From NCBI RefSeq assembly GCF_002929375.1, contig NZ_PJIP01000009.1:62001-126000 (forward strand): a DNA stretch of 64,000 bases, read 5' to 3'. Under the pieces are notes generated by a model that saw nothing but the letters and a program-made list of their open reading frames with translations, ran no database searches and was not told the origin of the DNA. The position numbers and the translations under genes are program-made. Of this stretch, positions 13,130-23,057 are shown in pieces. The stretch's first letter is position 1; each line of letters opens with the position of its first letter. This DNA comes from Arthrobacter sp. DWC3. Its GTDB lineage: Bacteria; Actinomycetota; Actinomycetes; Actinomycetales; Micrococcaceae.

Positions 13130-16100
13130 CTAGACTTCCTCGACAGAACTCGGCTCGGCCCGTGAGAGGTCGATGCCCAGTTCCTCCGCGGCCCGGAAGA
13201 CTTCTTCATCCGAGTCACGCATCTCGATCGTGGTGCCGTCGGTGGAGAGGACCTCCACGTTCAGGCAGAGCGACTGCATCTCCTTGATGAGGACCTTGAA
13301 GGACTCGGGGACACCCGGCTCGGGGATGTTCTCGCCCTTGACGATGGCCTCGTACACCTTGACGCGTCCGTGGATGTCGTCCGACTTGATGGTCAGGAGT
13401 TCCTGCAGCGTGTACGCCGCGCCGTAGGCCTCGAGGGCCCAGACTTCCATCTCACCGAAGCGCTGGCCACCGAACTGCGCCTTACCACCCAGCGGCTGCT
13501 GCGTGATCATCGAGTACGGACCGGTGGAGCGTGCGTGGATCTTGTCGTCCACCAGGTGGTGGAGCTTCAGGATGTACATGTAGCCCACGGAGATCGGGTC
13601 CGGGAACGGCTCGCCGGAGCGGCCGTCGAACAGGCGCGCCTTGCCGGATTCGCCGATGAGGCGGTCACCGTCACGCGTGACGTTCGTGGAGCCGAGCAGG
13701 CCGACGATCTCGTCCTCGGTGGCACCGTCGAACACCGGGGTGGCGACGGTGGTGGAGGCGATCTCCCGGGGGAGGTTCGGGAGGTTCTTGAGCCACTCGG
13801 GCTCCCCCTCGATCTTCCAGCCCTGCTTGGCTGCCCACCCGAGGTGGATCTCGAGGACCTGGCCCACGTTCATGCGTCCGGGGACGCCGAGCGGGTTCAG
13901 CACGATGTCGACGGGCGTGCCGTCCTCGAGGAACGGCATGTCCTCGATCGGCAGGATCTTGGAGATGACGCCCTTGTTGCCGTGGCGGCCTGCGAGCTTG
14001 TCGCCGTCCGTGATCTTGCGCTTCTGTGCCACGTACACGCGGACCAGCTGGTTGACGCCCGGGGGCAGCTCGTCGTCGTTGTCACGGTCGAAGATGCGCA
14101 CGCCGATGACGGTGCCCGACTCGCCGTGGGGGACCTTCAGCGACGTGTCGCGGACTTCGCGGCTCTTCTCGCCGAAGATGGCGCGCAGCAGGCGCTCCTC
14201 GGGGGTCAGTTCCGTCTCGCCCTTGGGGGTGACGCGACCGACGAGGATGTCGCCGGCCTCGACCTCCGCACCGATGTGGATGATGCCGCGCTCGTCGAGC
14301 GCGCCGAGGACCTCCTCGGAGACGTTCGGGATGTCACGCGTGATCTCCTCGGCACCGAGCTTGGTGTCGCGGGCATCGACTTCGTGCTCCTCGATGTGGA
14401 TGGACGTCAGCACGTCGTCGGAGACGATGCGCTGCGACAGGATGATCGCGTCCTCGAAGTTGTGACCCTCCCAGGACATGAACGCCACGAGCATGTTCTT
14501 GCCGAGCGCGAGCTCGCCCTGGTCCGTGGAGGGACCGTCGGCGATGATCGTGTTGTACTCGACGCGGTCGCCCTCGGAGACCAGGACGCGCTGGTTGTAC
14601 GCGTTGCCCTGGTTCGAGCGGGCGAACTTCATGATCGGGTAGTTCGTCTCGGTGCCGTCGTCGTTGAGGACGCTGACCAGGTCGGCCGACACCTCGTTGA
14701 CCACACCGGCCTTCGTCGCGGTCACGGCGTCACCGGCGTCGACGGCGGCGTTCTTCTCCATGCCGGTGCCCACGAGGGGACGCTCGGAACGGAGCAGGGG
14801 CACGGCCTGGCGCTGCATGTTCGCACCCATGAGGGCGCGGTTCGCGTCGTCGTGCTCCAGGAACGGGATCATCGCGGTCGCGACGGACACCATCTGGCGC
14901 GGGGAGACGTCCATGTACTCGACCTCACCGGGCTCGACGAGCACGGGCTCGCCCGAACCACCACGCGTCCGCACGAGGACCATGTCCTCGGTGAACGTGT
15001 TGTCGGCGTCGAGGGGCGCGTTCGCCTGGGCGATGAGGCGCTCCACCTCGTCGTCGGCGGTCAGGTAGTCGATCTGGTCGGTGACGAGTCCCTCGACGAC
15101 CTTGCGGTACGGCGTCTCGATGAAGCCGAACGCGTTGATGCGGCCGTACGAGGCGAGCGAACCGATGAGGCCGATGTTCGGGCCTTCAGGGGTCTCGATG
15201 GGGCACATGCGGCCGTAGTGCGACGGGTGGACGTCACGGACCTCCATGCCGGCGCGGTCACGGGACAGACCACCCGGGCCCAGCGCGGACAGGCGACGCT
15301 TGTGCGTCAGTCCGGCGAGCGGGTTGTTCTGGTCCATGAACTGCGACAGCTGGGACGTTCCGAAGAACTCCTTGATCGCTGCGACGACGGGGCGGATGTT
15401 GATCAGGGTCTGCGGCGTGATCGCCTCGACGTCCTGGGTGGTCATCCGCTCACGGACGACGCGCTCCATGCGGGACAGGCCCGTGCGGACCTGGTTCTCG
15501 ATGAGCTCGCCGACGGCGCGGATACGGCGGTTGCCGAAGTGGTCGATGTCGTCGACCTCGACGCGGAGCTCGACGTCGCCGCCGTCGCGCTTGCCGCCGA
15601 GGGTCTTCTCGCCGGCGTGCAGGGCGACCAGGAACTTGATCATGGCGACGATGTCGTCGATGTTCAGCACCGAGGCGTCGGGGTCCGTGAGGTCCTTGTC
15701 GATGCCGAGCTTGCGGTTGATCTTGTACCGGCCGACCTTCGCCAGGTCGTAGCGCTTCGGGTTGAAGTACAGGTTGTCCAGGAGGGTCTGGGCAGCCTCG
15801 ACCGTGGGGGGCTCGCCCGGTCGCAGCTTGCGGTAGATGTCGAGGAGGGCGTCCTCGCGGGTCTCCGTGGCGTCCTTCTCCATGGTGGCGCGGATGGAGT
15901 CGTACTGGCCGAACTCCTCGAGGATCTGGCCTTCGGTCCAGCCGAGGGCCTTGAGCAGCACGGTGACGGACTGCTTGCGCTTGCGGTCGAGACGCACGCC
16001 GACCTGGTCGCGCTTGTCGATCTCGAGCTCGAACCAGGCTCCACGCGACGGGATGATCTTCGCGCTGAAGATGTCCTTGTCGCTGGTCTTGTCGGCGGTG

Positions 16101-16639
16101 CGCTCGAAGTAGGCACCGGGCGAACGGACGAGCTGCGACACGACGACACGCTCGGTGCCGTTGATGACGAAGGTGCCCTTGTCGGTCATGAGGGGGAAGT
16201 CACCCATGAACACGGTCTGCTGCTTGATCTCGCCCGTGTTGTTGTTCATGAACTCGGCCTTGACGTACAGCGGTGCCGAGTAGGTCGCGTCGCGATCCTT
16301 GCACTCGGCCATGGTGTACTTGGGGTCCGCGAACTCGGGCTCGGAGAAGCTCAGGGACATGGTGCCCTGGAAGTCCTCGATCGGGGAGATCTCCTCGAAG
16401 ATGTCGGCCAGACCGGAGGTCGTGGCCACACCCTGCAGCCCCTTCTCCAACGCCTCTTCGACGCGGGCCTTCCAGCGCTCGTTGCCGACGAGCCAGTCGA
16501 AGCTGTCCGTCTGCAGGGCGAGGAGGTTGGGAACTTCAAGCGGTTCGTGAATCTTTGCGAATGAGAGCCGGGGTGCGGCGCCGTCGGCGTCGACCTGGCT
16601 GGTAGCGGTTGCATTATTAGAGGTGCTCGGGGCGACCAA
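13130..16639 (-). CDS. rpoB: DNA-directed RNA polymerase subunit beta
   Basis: About 1169 residues. The rifampicin-binding cluster [17 protein letters not shown]...[10 protein letters not shown] is wild type, predicting sensitivity. The start is chosen as TTG at 16639 ([14 protein letters not shown]), because GAAGGA sits six bases upstream of it; an in-frame ATG five codons further out (16654) overlaps that ribosome binding sequence and has none of its own. The C-terminus is acidic (AEPSSVEEV). The gene is followed by rpoC, but upstream is crtI rather than rplL. A leader of roughly 240 nt separates it from a plausible promoter at 16880-16909. Confidence 0.98.
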   Translation of the reverse strand: MVAPSTSNNATATSQVDADGAAPRLSFAKIHEPLEVPNLLALQTDSFDWLVGNERWKARVEEALEKGLQGVATTSGLADIFEEISPIEDFQGTMSLSFSEPEFADPKYTMAECKDRDATYSAPLYVKAEFMNNNTGEIKQQTVFMGDFPLMTDKGTFVINGTERVVVSQLVRSPGAYFERTADKTSDKDIFSAKIIPSRGAWFELEIDKRDQVGVRLDRKRKQSVTVLLKALGWTEGQILEEFGQYDSIRATMEKDATETREDALLDIYRKLRPGEPPTVEAAQTLLDNLYFNPKRYDLAKVGRYKINRKLGIDKDLTDPDASVLNIDDIVAMIKFLVALHAGEKTLGGKRDGGDVELRVEVDDIDHFGNRRIRAVGELIENQVRTGLSRMERVVRERMTTQDVEAITPQTLINIRPVVAAIKEFFGTSQLSQFMDQNNPLAGLTHKRRLSALGPGGLSRDRAGMEVRDVHPSHYGRMCPIETPEGPNIGLIGSLASYGRINAFGFIETPYRKVVEGLVTDQIDYLTADDEVERLIAQANAPLDADNTFTEDMVLVRTRGGSGEPVLVEPGEVEYMDVSPRQMVSVATAMIPFLEHDDANRALMGANMQRQAVPLLRSERPLVGTGMEKNAAVDAGDAVTATKAGVVNEVSADLVSVLNDDGTETNYPIMKFARSNQGNAYNQRVLVSEGDRVEYNTIIADGPSTDQGELALGKNMLVAFMSWEGHNFEDAIILSQRIVSDDVLTSIHIEEHEVDARDTKLGAEEITRDIPNVSEEVLGALDERGIIHIGAEVEAGDILVGRVTPKGETELTPEERLLRAIFGEKSREVRDTSLKVPHGESGTVIGVRIFDRDNDDELPPGVNQLVRVYVAQKRKITDGDKLAGRHGNKGVISKILPIEDMPFLEDGTPVDIVLNPLGVPGRMNVGQVLEIHLGWAAKQGWKIEGEPEWLKNLPNLPREIASTTVATPVFDGATEDEIVGLLGSTNVTRDGDRLIGESGKARLFDGRSGEPFPDPISVGYMYILKLHHLVDDKIHARSTGPYSMITQQPLGGKAQFGGQRFGEMEVWALEAYGAAYTLQELLTIKSDDIHGRVKVYEAIVKGENIPEPGVPESFKVLIKEMQSLCLNVEVLSTDGTTIEMRDSDEEVFRAAEELGIDLSRAEPSSVEEV

Positions 16640-16879
16640 GAGGGATCCTTCCACAGACCGTCAGGCTTGTCAGCGCTTTCGCCTCAGCACCGCCACCGCA
16701 GGATGCTGCGGGGATCTCAGTGCTCACCGGGTCTGCCCGCGCGCTTCCCGACCGCGGGGCCAGGGCAGACGACGAGAGCAGAGCAAAGCCCACCGCTATA
16801 TGAAGGCTACCGCTTTTGAAACAACCACGATTAGAGGGAAGACGCAAAGACCTACACTACGGCATTCGTAGCGTGAAGT

Positions 16880-16909
16880 CCAATAGCCCCTCTCCCCGGT
16901 TTTCGTCAA
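16880..16909 (-). promoter_or_regulatory. Candidate rpoBC promoter
   Basis: On the minus strand TTGACG (16909-16904) is followed after 18 nt by TATTGG (16885-16880). The -35 matches sigma-70/HrdB-type consensus at five of six positions; the -10 is weaker. It lies just after the crtI stop, which would make rpoBC independent of the crt genes. Confidence 0.4.
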
Positions 16910-16924
16910 GCCCGGCGGCCCCGC

Positions 16925-18544
16925 CTACCCTGCTGCGGGCTCCGGCAGCGGGCCGGTGCTCGTGTCGCCGCGCAGCCGCTTGACGATCAGCTCGGCGCTG
17001 ATCAGGCACATGGGGATACCGATCCCCGGCACGGTGGAGCTGCCCGCGTAGAACAGGTTCTCCACCTTCGCGCTCCGATTGGAGCCGCGGAAGAACGCGC
17101 TCTGCCTGAGGATGTGCGCCGGGCCCAGGGACGTCCCGCGCCAGGCGTTGAGGTCGTCCGCGAAGTCCTGCGGGCCGTAGCTGCGTCGCACCACGATGCG
17201 CTCGGCGAGGTCGGGGATGCCTGCCCAGGCCGAGATCTGTCCGATGACGGCGTCGGCGATCTCCTCCACGCGGGCGTCTCCCCCGCCCGCCAGTCCGCCC
17301 CTGCCGATGCTGACGTCGGCCGGGATGGGCACCAGGACGAAGACGTTCTCGTAGCCCTCCGGCGCCACGGAACCGTCGGTGGCGCTGGGGCGGCAGACGT
17401 AGAGCGACGCCGGCGAGGGCACGGACGTCTCCTTGCCGAAGATGCGGCCGAAGTTGTCGCGCCAGTCGGTGGTGAACAGGAGCGTGTGGTGCTCGAGCTG
17501 CGGCAGTCCGCCCCGCACGCCCAGGTAGAGCAGGAGGGCACTCGGTCCCGGGACGCGCTTCGCCCAGTACTTCTCGGGGTACGTCTGCAGGTCGGCCGGC
17601 AGCAGCGTGGTCTCGGTGTGGTGGAGATCCGCGGCGGAGACGACGATGTCGGCGTCGACCGCGGTCGTCGTGCCGCCCGTGCGGTAGGTGACCGCGCGCA
17701 CGCTCGCCGCCTGCCGGTCGAGCGGGGAGCGTCCGGTCTCCCGCGGGGCGGTGTCGATCGCGACGACGTCGGCGCCCGTGCGGATCTCGACGCCGGCCGC
17801 GACCGCCACGCGGCGCATGGCCTCGATGAGCGTGGTGAACCCGCCCATCGGGTAGAGCACGCCGTCGTCGAGGTCCAGGTGGCTCATGAGGTGGTACATG
17901 CTCGGGGCGTCGAACGGGGAGCTGCCGAGGAACACGGCGGGATAGCCGAGGATCTGGCGGATGCGGGGGTCCGTGAAGCGCTTCTCCACGAACGACTGCA
18001 GGGGCTGCACCAGCAGCGAGCCGATGCGCGGCAGGCGCTTCAGGACGTCGGGCCGGAGGAACGGCAGGAACGACTGGTAGGTCGAGTACAGGAAGCGCTT
18101 CTTGGCGATCTCGTAGGCGTCCTCGGCCGAGTCGAGGTACTGCGAGAGCCGCTCCCCCGCCCCGGCCTCGAGGGACTCGAAGAGCTTGGTGACGGCCTCG
18201 CGGTCCGCGGGGACGTCGACGGCTCCCCCGTTCTCGAACACCACGCGGTAGCCGGGGTCGAGCTTCACGAGGTCCAGCTGCTCGGCCGCGCTCGTGCCCA
18301 TGAGCCTGAAGAAGTGGTCGATGACCTCGGGCATCAGGTACCAGGACGGGCCGGTGTCGAAGCGGAAGCCGTCCTGCTCCCAGGAGCCGGCGCGCCCGCC
18401 CACCTGGTCGCGCTTCTCGAGCAGCGTGACGCGGTGGCCCTCCCGGGCCAGGAGGGCCGCCGTCGCCAGGCCGCCGATCCCGCCGCCGATGACGACGACG
18501 TCCTGTGCGCCCACCCGGGGACGCTCGCTCTGCTGTGCGGTCAT
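16925..18544 (-). CDS. crtI: Phytoene desaturase
   Basis: 539 residues. A bacterial CrtI-type FAD enzyme that desaturates phytoene to lycopene. The N-terminal dinucleotide-binding fold reads VVVIGGGIGGLATAALLARE (about residues 17-36), followed by VGGRAGSW and FDTGPSWYLMPEV; the C-terminal flavoprotein signature is LFYAGSSTVPGIGIPMCLIS. The ATG at 18544 overlaps the crtB stop in ATGA, so the two are translationally coupled. It is the last gene of crtE-crtB-crtI. Product length of desaturation cannot be proven from sequence, but the distant lyeJ/crtD/cruF genes need lycopene. Confidence 0.95.
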   Translation of the reverse strand: MTAQQSERPRVGAQDVVVIGGGIGGLATAALLAREGHRVTLLEKRDQVGGRAGSWEQDGFRFDTGPSWYLMPEVIDHFFRLMGTSAAEQLDLVKLDPGYRVVFENGGAVDVPADREAVTKLFESLEAGAGERLSQYLDSAEDAYEIAKKRFLYSTYQSFLPFLRPDVLKRLPRIGSLLVQPLQSFVEKRFTDPRIRQILGYPAVFLGSSPFDAPSMYHLMSHLDLDDGVLYPMGGFTTLIEAMRRVAVAAGVEIRTGADVVAIDTAPRETGRSPLDRQAASVRAVTYRTGGTTTAVDADIVVSAADLHHTETTLLPADLQTYPEKYWAKRVPGPSALLLYLGVRGGLPQLEHHTLLFTTDWRDNFGRIFGKETSVPSPASLYVCRPSATDGSVAPEGYENVFVLVPIPADVSIGRGGLAGGGDARVEEIADAVIGQISAWAGIPDLAERIVVRRSYGPQDFADDLNAWRGTSLGPAHILRQSAFFRGSNRSAKVENLFYAGSSTVPGIGIPMCLISAELIVKRLRGDTSTGPLPEPAAG

Positions 18545-19440
18545 GCCGTCCTCTCCTGCGCGGTGGCTTCCGGTACCGCGCGACCGGTGAAGGCTTTCGC
18601 CAGGATGCGGAACTTCACCGGGTTGGGGACCCGGATCCGTGCGCGGAGCAGTTCGTCGGCCGGTGTGCGCCGGAGCCTGGCCGCGAGTTCCGTGAACAGC
18701 CCCTGCGCGAGGGCGACGGCGCGGCGCGGCGTCGCGGGCAGGCCCGGGAGTGCGGCGGCGGAGATGCGCAGGTCCTCGTCGATGTCGTCCAGCAGCCGGA
18801 CCTTGTCGGCCTCCCCGAAGCTGCCGGGACGCACGCCGGGGAAGTAGCTGCGGCCCAGGGTCGAGAAGTCCTCCGCGAGGTCCCGCAGGAAGTTGATCTT
18901 CTGGAAGGCGGCGCCGAGGTGCCGTGCGCCGTCGACGAGGACGGCGTCCTCCGCCGGGGTCACGGGACGGCCGACGAGGAACGCCCGCAGGCACATGAGC
19001 CCCACGACCTCCGCGGAGCCATACACGTACAGGTCGAAGGACTCCTGCGTGTGCTCGCGCTGTGTGATGTCCGCGCGCATCGACGCGAAGAAGGGCCGGG
19101 TCAGGTCCGTGCCGATCCCCGTGGTCCTCGCCGTGACCGCGAACGCGTGGACCACGAGGTTGGCGCTGTAGCCCGTCGCCATCGCCTGCTCCGCCTCGCG
19201 TTCGAGGTCGTCGAGGAGCCGTTCGACGCCGGTGGCCGGGAGCCCTGCCCCGGCGGCGGCGCCGTCGACGATCTCGTCGGCGACCCGGACCAGCGCGTAC
19301 ACCGCCTCGATGTGGGCGCGCGTGCCGCGGTCGAGGGTGCGCGAGGCCATTCCGAAGGACGTCGAGTAGCACCGGATCACCTCGGCCGAGGTCTGGTAGG
19401 CGGCCGCGGTGTAGCGCGCGAGCGAGTCGTCGACACCCAC
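18541..19440 (-). CDS. crtB: Phytoene synthase
   Basis: 299 residues. Condenses two geranylgeranyl diphosphates to phytoene (squalene/phytoene synthase family). Visible family features are YSTSFGMASRTL near the N-terminus, the first Asp-rich motif DEIVDG, RAFLVGRPVTP, and the second Asp-rich region QKINFLRDLAEDFSTLGRSYFP. It starts at a GTG immediately after the crtE TGA (TGAGTG) and ends overlapping crtI, so the three genes form one operon. Confidence 0.95.
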   Translation of the reverse strand: MGVDDSLARYTAAAYQTSAEVIRCYSTSFGMASRTLDRGTRAHIEAVYALVRVADEIVDGAAAGAGLPATGVERLLDDLEREAEQAMATGYSANLVVHAFAVTARTTGIGTDLTRPFFASMRADITQREHTQESFDLYVYGSAEVVGLMCLRAFLVGRPVTPAEDAVLVDGARHLGAAFQKINFLRDLAEDFSTLGRSYFPGVRPGSFGEADKVRLLDDIDEDLRISAAALPGLPATPRRAVALAQGLFTELAARLRRTPADELLRARIRVPNPVKFRILAKAFTGRAVPEATAQERTA

Positions 19441-20508
19441 TCAGCGCACCCGGTCCACGACGGCGGTGACCACGGGCTGGAGGGCGGTCCGCAGTGCCGG
19501 GGGCACCGCGCCGGACTCGAGGTGGGTCCGGGCGCGGGAGGCGTAGTCCGCGGCGAGGCCGGCGGAGTAGTCCTTGGCGCCGCTGTCCACGAGGACGCGC
19601 CGGACGTAGTCGGCGTCGGCTGCGGACATGCCGGGGCTGCCGACCAGCGAGGAGATCCGCTCCCATTCCGGGCGTGCCGCGACGAAGGACATCAGCGCCG
19701 TGCGCTTGCCCTCCCGCAGGTCGCCCCAGTTCGTCTTCCCCGTGCGCGTCTCGTTGCCGAAGACGCCCAGCAGGTCGTCGGCGATCTGGTAGGCGATGCC
19801 GGCGTCACGGCCGAAGTCACCGAGGCGCACGATCACCTCCTCATCGGCGTCCGCCAGGACGGCGCCGGCCTGCAGCGGTCCCTCGAAGGAGTACACGGAG
19901 GTCTTCAGGCGGGCCATCTGCACGATGTCCTCGAGGGGAGGCATGGCGGGATCGAGTGAGGACTCGATGTCGAGGAACTCGCCCGCGGCGGAGGCGAAGA
20001 CCGCCTCGTCGAGGATGGTCCCGAGGCGACGCCGCGTGAGGGCCGGCGCCTCGACGCGCTCGAGCAGCCGGTAGGCGTTGGACAGGGCGAGGTCGCCCGC
20101 GATCACGCCCGCGGAGAGCCCGACGTGGCGTGCGCCCTCCGGGCCCATGCCCGCGCCCTCGGCGACGCTGCGGTAGTGGCCGGAGACGTTCGGGATGCCG
20201 CGGCGGACGAAGTCCCGGTCGATCACGTCGTCGTGCACGATCAGGGCGGTGTGCAGCAGTTCGAACGCCGCGCCCAGTTCGGCGGCGTTCTCGAGGTCGC
20301 GGCCGCCGAGCATCTGGTAGGCGGACATGACCATGCGGGGGCGGAACCGCTTGCCGCCGGCGGTGCACCGTTCGAGGGTCTCCCACAGGGCGTGGTAGCC
20401 GGGACCGATCTTCGCCGCGCGGACCTTGGACTCCTCGAAGAACCGCCCGAGGGCATCCTCGACCTGCTCGAGCCCGGCGGGCTCGACCAGCAGGGTGTCC
20501 ATGTCCAT
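19441..20508 (-). CDS. crtE: Geranylgeranyl diphosphate synthase (polyprenyl synthetase)
   Basis: 355 residues from the ATG at 20508 (MDMDTLLVEPAGLEQ); an alternative ATG lies two codons inside (20502). A trans-isoprenyl diphosphate synthase supplying C20 precursor. Motifs: GGKRFRPRMVM, first Asp-rich motif HDDVIDRD (DDxxD variant), second motif QIADDLLGVFG. First gene of the crt operon. Directly upstream on the minus strand is an AT-rich TTGTTTACTTTACCT that leaves almost no leader, so the transcript may be nearly leaderless. Exact chain length is inferred from the operon context. Confidence 0.9.
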   Translation of the reverse strand: MDMDTLLVEPAGLEQVEDALGRFFEESKVRAAKIGPGYHALWETLERCTAGGKRFRPRMVMSAYQMLGGRDLENAAELGAAFELLHTALIVHDDVIDRDFVRRGIPNVSGHYRSVAEGAGMGPEGARHVGLSAGVIAGDLALSNAYRLLERVEAPALTRRRLGTILDEAVFASAAGEFLDIESSLDPAMPPLEDIVQMARLKTSVYSFEGPLQAGAVLADADEEVIVRLGDFGRDAGIAYQIADDLLGVFGNETRTGKTNWGDLREGKRTALMSFVAARPEWERISSLVGSPGMSAADADYVRRVLVDSGAKDYSAGLAADYASRARTHLESGAVPPALRTALQPVVTAVVDRVR

Positions 20509-20627
20509 AGGTAAAGTAAACAACGGATAGGGTGCCCCTGACGAAATGCGGGGCGCAGGCAGCCCGACGGGCTGCACGGCAGTGGCGGACCCGCCGGCCG
20601 GATCATCAGCGAATAAAGGGTGCCACG
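20509..20627. promoter_or_regulatory. Divergent crtE / idi control region
   Basis: 119 bp between two divergent isoprenoid genes. The crtE-proximal 20 bp are AT-rich (GGTAAAGTAAACAA on plus), unusual in this GC-rich DNA, and can hold the crtE -10 or an operator. On the idi side an AAAGGG ribosome binding sequence lies 7 nt before the ATG. No known regulator site is recognised. Confidence 0.45.
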
Positions 20628-21236
20628 ATGGCGAGTGAAGCAGGAACCACGCGGCAGGACGCGGCTGTCACGGAGCCGACGAGCCCGGAGACCGAGCTCG
20701 TGGTGCTGCTCGCCGAGGACGGCACCCCGGTGGGGACGCACGAGAAGTCGACCGTCCACACGCTCGAGACGCCCCTGCACCTCGCCTTCTCCACGCACGT
20801 GTTCGACGACCGCGGCCGCATCCTCGTGACCCGCCGCGCCCTGTCCAAGAAGGCCTGGCCCGGCGTGTGGACCAACTCCTTCTGCGGACACCCCGCGCCC
20901 GGCGAGGCCTTCGAGGACGCCGTGAACCGGCGCGCCGCACAGGAGCTGGGTTTCACCCTCCGGGACATCCGTCCCGCCGTACTCGATTTCCGGTACCGCG
21001 CGGTCGACGCGTCGGGCATCGTCGAGAACGAGATCTGCCCCGTCTACACCGCCGTCGCGGCCAGCGCCGTGGATCCCCTGCCCGAGGAGGTCATGGACTT
21101 CCAGTGGGTGGACGCCCCGCACCTCGTCCGCGCCGTCACGGCGACGCCCTGGGCCTTCAGCCCCTGGCTGACGCTGCAGCTCCCCCTGCTGTACCCGCAG
21201 GGCGCCGACGGACCCGGACCGCGCGGGCCCGCCTGA
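20628..21236 (+). CDS. idi: Isopentenyl-diphosphate delta-isomerase, type I
   Basis: 202 residues. Interconverts IPP and DMAPP. It is a Nudix-fold type I enzyme: HLAFSTHVFDD, the catalytic-Cys segment NSFCGHPAPGE, and the glutamate segment ENEICPVY are all present. The start at 20628 is set by AAAGGG seven bases upstream; a longer reading to 20532 has no ribosome binding sequence and an Arg-rich non-conserved head. It is divergent from crtE and presumably feeds DMAPP to it. Confidence 0.95.
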   Translation: MASEAGTTRQDAAVTEPTSPETELVVLLAEDGTPVGTHEKSTVHTLETPLHLAFSTHVFDDRGRILVTRRALSKKAWPGVWTNSFCGHPAPGEAFEDAVNRRAAQELGFTLRDIRPAVLDFRYRAVDASGIVENEICPVYTAVAASAVDPLPEEVMDFQWVDAPHLVRAVTATPWAFSPWLTLQLPLLYPQGADGPGPRGPA

Positions 21237-21314
21237 TCGCGCGCGGCGGGCCCGACCCGCCGCAGCCCCTACGCTGGGAACGGCACCATTTCAACGACGA
21301 AAGAGAGTTCCACC

Positions 21315-22514
21315 ATGGCGACACCCACGCCGACCCCCGACGACGTCGTCCTCGTCGGAGGAGCCCGCACACCCCTCGGGCGCCTCAACGGGCAGCTCGC
21401 GTCCTTCACCGCCGTCGAGCTGGGAGCGCTCGCCATCACCGCGGCGCTGGACCGCGCCGGCGTCGACCCGTCCACGGTGGACGCCGTCATCATGGGGCAC
21501 GTGGTGCAGGCGGGCTGCGGCCAGAACCCCGCACGGCAGTCGGCCGTCAGGGCCGGCATCCCGTGGAACGTCCCCGCCGTCACCCTGAACAAGGTGTGCC
21601 TCTCCGGCCTGACGGCCGTGATCGACGCCGCCCGCCTCATCCGCAGCGGTGAGGCCCGCGTGGTGGTGGCCGGCGGCCAGGAGTCGATGACGCGCGGGCC
21701 GCACCTGCTGCCGGGCTCACGCCAGGGCTGGACCTACGGCTCCCTGCAGGCCCTCGACTCCGTGGCCCACGACGGCCTCACCGACGCCTTCGACGACGAG
21801 TCCATGGGCGCCTCGACCGAACGCGGGAACGTCCGCCTCGAGATCCCCCGTGCAGCGCAGGACGAGGTCGCGGCGGCCTCCCACCGGCGGGCCGCGGCCG
21901 CGACGGACGACGGCGTCCTCGCCGAGGAGATCGTGCCGGTCACCGTGAAGCAGCGCAAGGGCGACGACGTCGTCCTCACCACCGACGAGGGCATCCGCCC
22001 GACCACCACCGTCGAGTCGCTCGCGAAGCTGCGCCCCGCGTTCAACCCCGACGGCGCCATCACGGCCGGGAACTCCTCGCCCCTGTCCGACGGCGCCGCG
22101 GCGCTCGTCGTCACCACGCGGTCCTACGCCGAGGAGGCGGGCCTCACCGTGCTCGCCGTCGTGGGGCGGCCGGGGCAGGTGGCCGGACCGGACAACACGC
22201 TCCACTCCCAGCCGTCGGCGGCCATCCGGCAGGCCCTCGACCGCGCCGGCTGGACGGCCGAGGACCTCGACTTCATCGAGATCAACGAGGCGTTCGGCTC
22301 GGTGGCGGTGCAGTCGCTCAAGGATCTCGACTACCCGCTGGAGCGGTGCAACATCCATGGCGGGGCGATCGCGCTCGGCCATCCGATCGGGGCGTCCGGT
22401 GCGCGCCTGGCCCTCCATGCCGCGCTGGAGCTCGCACGGCGCGGGAGCGGGAAGTCGGCCGTCAGCCTGTGCGGAGGCGGCGGCCAGGGCGAGGCGCTCC
22501 TGCTCTGGCGCTGA
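21315..22514 (+). CDS. Acetyl-CoA acetyltransferase (thiolase)
   Basis: 399 residues, the normal thiolase length. Active-site motifs: nucleophilic Cys in NKVCLSGL (about residue 95), INEAFGSVAVQ, the His of GGAIALGHPIGASG, and the second catalytic Cys in SLCGGGGQGEAL. It follows idi by 78 nt with an AAAGAGAG-type ribosome binding site and ends at a strong bidirectional terminator. Whether it acts in biosynthesis or beta-oxidation is unclear; an acetoacetyl-CoA role beside idi is tempting, but no mevalonate genes are in the window. Confidence 0.93.
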   Translation: MATPTPTPDDVVLVGGARTPLGRLNGQLASFTAVELGALAITAALDRAGVDPSTVDAVIMGHVVQAGCGQNPARQSAVRAGIPWNVPAVTLNKVCLSGLTAVIDAARLIRSGEARVVVAGGQESMTRGPHLLPGSRQGWTYGSLQALDSVAHDGLTDAFDDESMGASTERGNVRLEIPRAAQDEVAAASHRRAAAATDDGVLAEEIVPVTVKQRKGDDVVLTTDEGIRPTTTVESLAKLRPAFNPDGAITAGNSSPLSDGAAALVVTTRSYAEEAGLTVLAVVGRPGQVAGPDNTLHSQPSAAIRQALDRAGWTAEDLDFIEINEAFGSVAVQSLKDLDYPLERCNIHGGAIALGHPIGASGARLALHAALELARRGSGKSAVSLCGGGGQGEALLLWR

Positions 22515-22540
22515 GCGGCCACACCCGCAGGGAACGAGAA

Positions 22541-22572
22541 AAGAGCCCCGCTTCGCGAGAAGCGGGGCTCTT
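22541..22572. terminator. Bidirectional terminator between thiolase and rplL
   Basis: The inverted repeat AAGAGCCCCGCTT / AAGCGGGGCTCTT with a 6-nt loop is preceded by GAGAAA and followed by CTT in plus. It sits between the convergent thiolase and rplL and can stop both transcripts. Confidence 0.85.
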
Positions 22573-22621
22573 CCGTCCTGCTGCGGTACCGGCGTGCGCC
22601 GGCCGCGGTGCAGGGGGGGTG

Positions 22622-22999
22622 TTACTTGAGGGTGACGGTGGCGCCGGCGGCCTCGAGGGCCTCCTTGGCCTTGTCTGCAGCTTCCTTCGTGACGCCTTCG
22701 AGGACGGCCTTGGGGGCGCTGTCGACAACGTCCTTGGCTTCCTTGAGGCCCAGCGAGGTGAGCGCGCGAACTTCCTTGATCACTGCGATCTTCTTGTCGC
22801 CGGCAGCCTCGAGGACGACGTCGAATGCAGTCTGCTCCTCTTCGACGGCCTCGGCGCCGCCACCGGCGGGGCCTGCGACTGCAACAGCAGCCGCGGTGAC
22901 ATCGAAGGTCTCCTCGAACAGCTTCACGAAGTCCGAGAGTTCAATGATGGACAGTTCCTTGAAAGCTTCGATGAGCTCTTCGTTGGTGAGCTTCGCCAT
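22622..22999 (-). CDS. rplL: Large ribosomal subunit protein bL12
   Basis: 125 residues. Stalk protein that recruits translation GTPases. It has the N-terminal dimerisation helix [16 protein letters not shown], an Ala/Gly-rich hinge ([14 protein letters not shown]), and the C-terminal domain with [20 protein letters not shown]. The ATG at 22999 is preceded by AAGGACGCC. It follows rplJ by 58 nt in the same operon. Confidence 0.99.
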   Translation of the reverse strand: MAKLTNEELIEAFKELSIIELSDFVKLFEETFDVTAAAVAVAGPAGGGAEAVEEEQTAFDVVLEAAGDKKIAVIKEVRALTSLGLKEAKDVVDSAPKAVLEGVTKEAADKAKEALEAAGATVTLK

Positions 23000-23057
23000 G
23001 GGAGGCGTCCTTCCTTTAGTGGTGCACAGCACCTTCAGTGGTGGGGGCGAGGCGAAA

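Noticed and set aside
18505-19959. Large plus-strand frame over crtB/crtE
   Set aside because: Shadow of the crt genes; Gly/Arg/His-rich, no homology-like motif.
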